From: Drosophila persimilis
Taxonomy: Eukaryota > Arthropoda > Insecta > Diptera > Drosophilidae
Reading direction: 5' to 3'
Assembly: GCF_003286085.1 (NCBI RefSeq)
Contig: NW_020825331.1
Coordinates: 1,426,001 to 1,490,000 of the forward strand
Length of the DNA: 64,000 nt
Shown piece after piece: positions 62,843 to 64,000 of this stretch (the first letter of the stretch is position 1; each line of letters starts with the position of its first letter). Below the pieces are notes generated by a model that did not search any database, was not told the origin of the DNA, and worked only from the letters and a program-made list of their open reading frames with translations. A program made the translations under genes and the position numbers.

Positions 62843-63969
62843 TCAAAGTGCCTCCAGATCCAACCAGATGCCACCTTGCAGGGAAGTGATAAAGCTCATG
62901 GGATCGTAGAGGTTGTCTTTTCGGGTCTTGGGATTCACCTTGACATTGTATTTTGTGATTAGCTCAACGGCAGCCGCCTTGATCTGAGCGAGGGCAAAGC
63001 GCATTCCTTTATAAAGAATATTATTATGCATTAGGTCTAGGTTTTCTTTTACATGAACTAATATTTTGGTACTAACCAATGCAGACACGGGGACCATCTC
63101 CGAATCCCATAAAGGTGCCGCGCTCGCGGAACTTTTTGGCCGCATCGGGCTCCATGAAACGATCGGGCTGGAAGGACTGAGCATCGGGAAAATAGTCCTC
63201 GTCCAGCATGAAGCAATAGTGCGGTATGACAATGGTGGTGCCCACCTCCACAGTGAAATTTGGGCCATCCTTGTTGGACAGCTCAATGGCCTCGGTGCAG
63301 AGTTTGTTAGACATGAAGGCGGGCGGGAAAATGCGAATTGTTTCTGGGGGGAGAGAGCACAAATATAACAATACCATATGGATGGATCAGTTCCCGTGTC
63401 TCCCGTGTCTCCCGGATCTTACCTTGCACACAGGCATCAAGGAAGGGCAACTCATTGAGCTTCTCGAAGCTGACAATGCCATCTTTGACATGAGCCAGGA
63501 TCTCCTCCCTTAGGCGCTTCTGCGCTTCGGGTTCGCGGCCCAGCAGCAACAGCATGTGGGCGAGCACTGTGGCCGTCGTCTCGAAGCCATCCAGCAGGAA
63601 CGTCATGGTGTGGGCCAGCAGCTGGCGTGTGTCCAGGCTCCGCTTCTCTGCCATCTGCAGGATGTAGTCGAGGAAGTCCGTGCGCTCAAACTGTTTTCCA
63701 GCGACCAATTGGGCGCGCCGTGCCTTCACAGCGTTCTCCATGAGCTCGATGAAGAAGCGCTCCACCTTGGGCGGCACAAAGCGCAGCTTGATCAGATGGA
63801 TCAGCGAGGGGAAGGTGCTGATTATAACAAAGTAGATCAGAAAGGTCCAGGACTGGCTAAACAGATCCTTGATGTGGCCCATAATGGGTGTGGGATTGTC
63901 CGAGAAGCTCTCGGCACTGAGCCCCAGCACACAGTCGGTGACCATCTCAGAGGTGAAGCAGAGACTCAT
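62843..63969 (-). CDS. cytochrome P450, CYP28-like, C-terminal exons (5' part outside window)
   Basis: Minus-strand exons 63969-63423, 63343-63077 and 63006-62843, about 325 residues, with introns of 79 and 70 bp in phase 1. Motifs in order: I-helix region (FLLDGFETTATVLAHML, A/G-x-x-T variant), K-helix ExxR (ETIR, split by the first intron), PERF-like QPDRF, and the haem loop FMGFGDGPRVCIG with its Cys ligand, interrupted after CIG. The C-terminus is GGIWLDLEAL. The acceptor at 63970 opens an exon starting MSLCFTSEMVTD; N-terminal anchor and earlier exons lie beyond the window. Microsomal P450s oxidise hormones, toxins or plant compounds. Sequence style suggests the CYP28 family, perhaps the X-linked Cyp28c1, but I cannot confirm this. 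Confidence 0.85.
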
Positions 63970-64000
63970 CTGGGAAATCGACCCAGGGGTTAGTTTACTC

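Noticed and set aside
1-64000. tRNA, rRNA, CRISPR arrays and bacterial-type signals
   Set aside because: No cloverleaf with recognisable A and B boxes or other RNA gene was found by eye, and the DNA is clearly animal.

Overview
The window is Drosophila genomic DNA. Spliced exons with GT/AG borders, 55-90 bp short introns beside multi-kilobase ones, AT-rich non-coding DNA full of microsatellites, and a protein that reads as fly cacophony all say so. Since cacophony is X-linked in flies, this is probably Muller element A. An obscura-group species is my guess from sequence style only. All exon models below come from reading splice sites and phases by eye.

Layout. (1) 126-17155 (+): the 3' third of cacophony (cac), the presynaptic Cav2-type calcium channel alpha1 subunit, from the domain IV pore to the C-terminal DEEDWC. 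It includes a candidate optional exon pair with a 10-nt microexon, and a polyQ-rich open frame just past the stop. A repeat-rich 3' flank runs to about 22.5 kb. (2) 23522-27054 (+): a complete Pdzd8 homologue (TM, SMP, PDZ, C2-like, C1), an ER contact-site lipid-transfer protein. (3) 29-40.5 kb (+): a family of three LRRC20-like leucine-rich-repeat genes. The first is older and has two alternative first exons. The other two are nearly identical and lie in a 3.5 kb duplication. The 1 kb spacer between the duplicate copies carries a separate minus-strand gene and an inverted-repeat element. Each duplicate also carries the relic of a minus-strand coding exon. (4) 40.5-50.4 kb (+): a long regulatory/intronic stretch, then a single-pass membrane protein with a ZP-N domain only and a roughly 760-residue cytoplasmic tail with internal repeats. 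(5) 50.4-59.4 kb: small genes and single exons (a DRE-driven 83-aa coiled-coil protein, a 64-aa ORF, a candidate first exon, a minus-strand 87-aa ORF), plus a diverged duplicated non-coding segment. (6) 59.6-61.4 kb: a row of six long imperfect hairpins. (7) 62843-63969 (-): the 3' part of a CYP28-like cytochrome P450 that runs off the right edge.

The genes do not form a pathway; they are neighbours on a chromosome. The most novel feature is the hairpin cluster at 59.6-61.4 kb. Four of its hairpins share one arm sequence and two are unrelated, which resembles hairpin-RNA (hpRNA/endo-siRNA) loci of flies. The LRR duplication with its captured and decayed neighbours and the alternative cac C-terminus come next.
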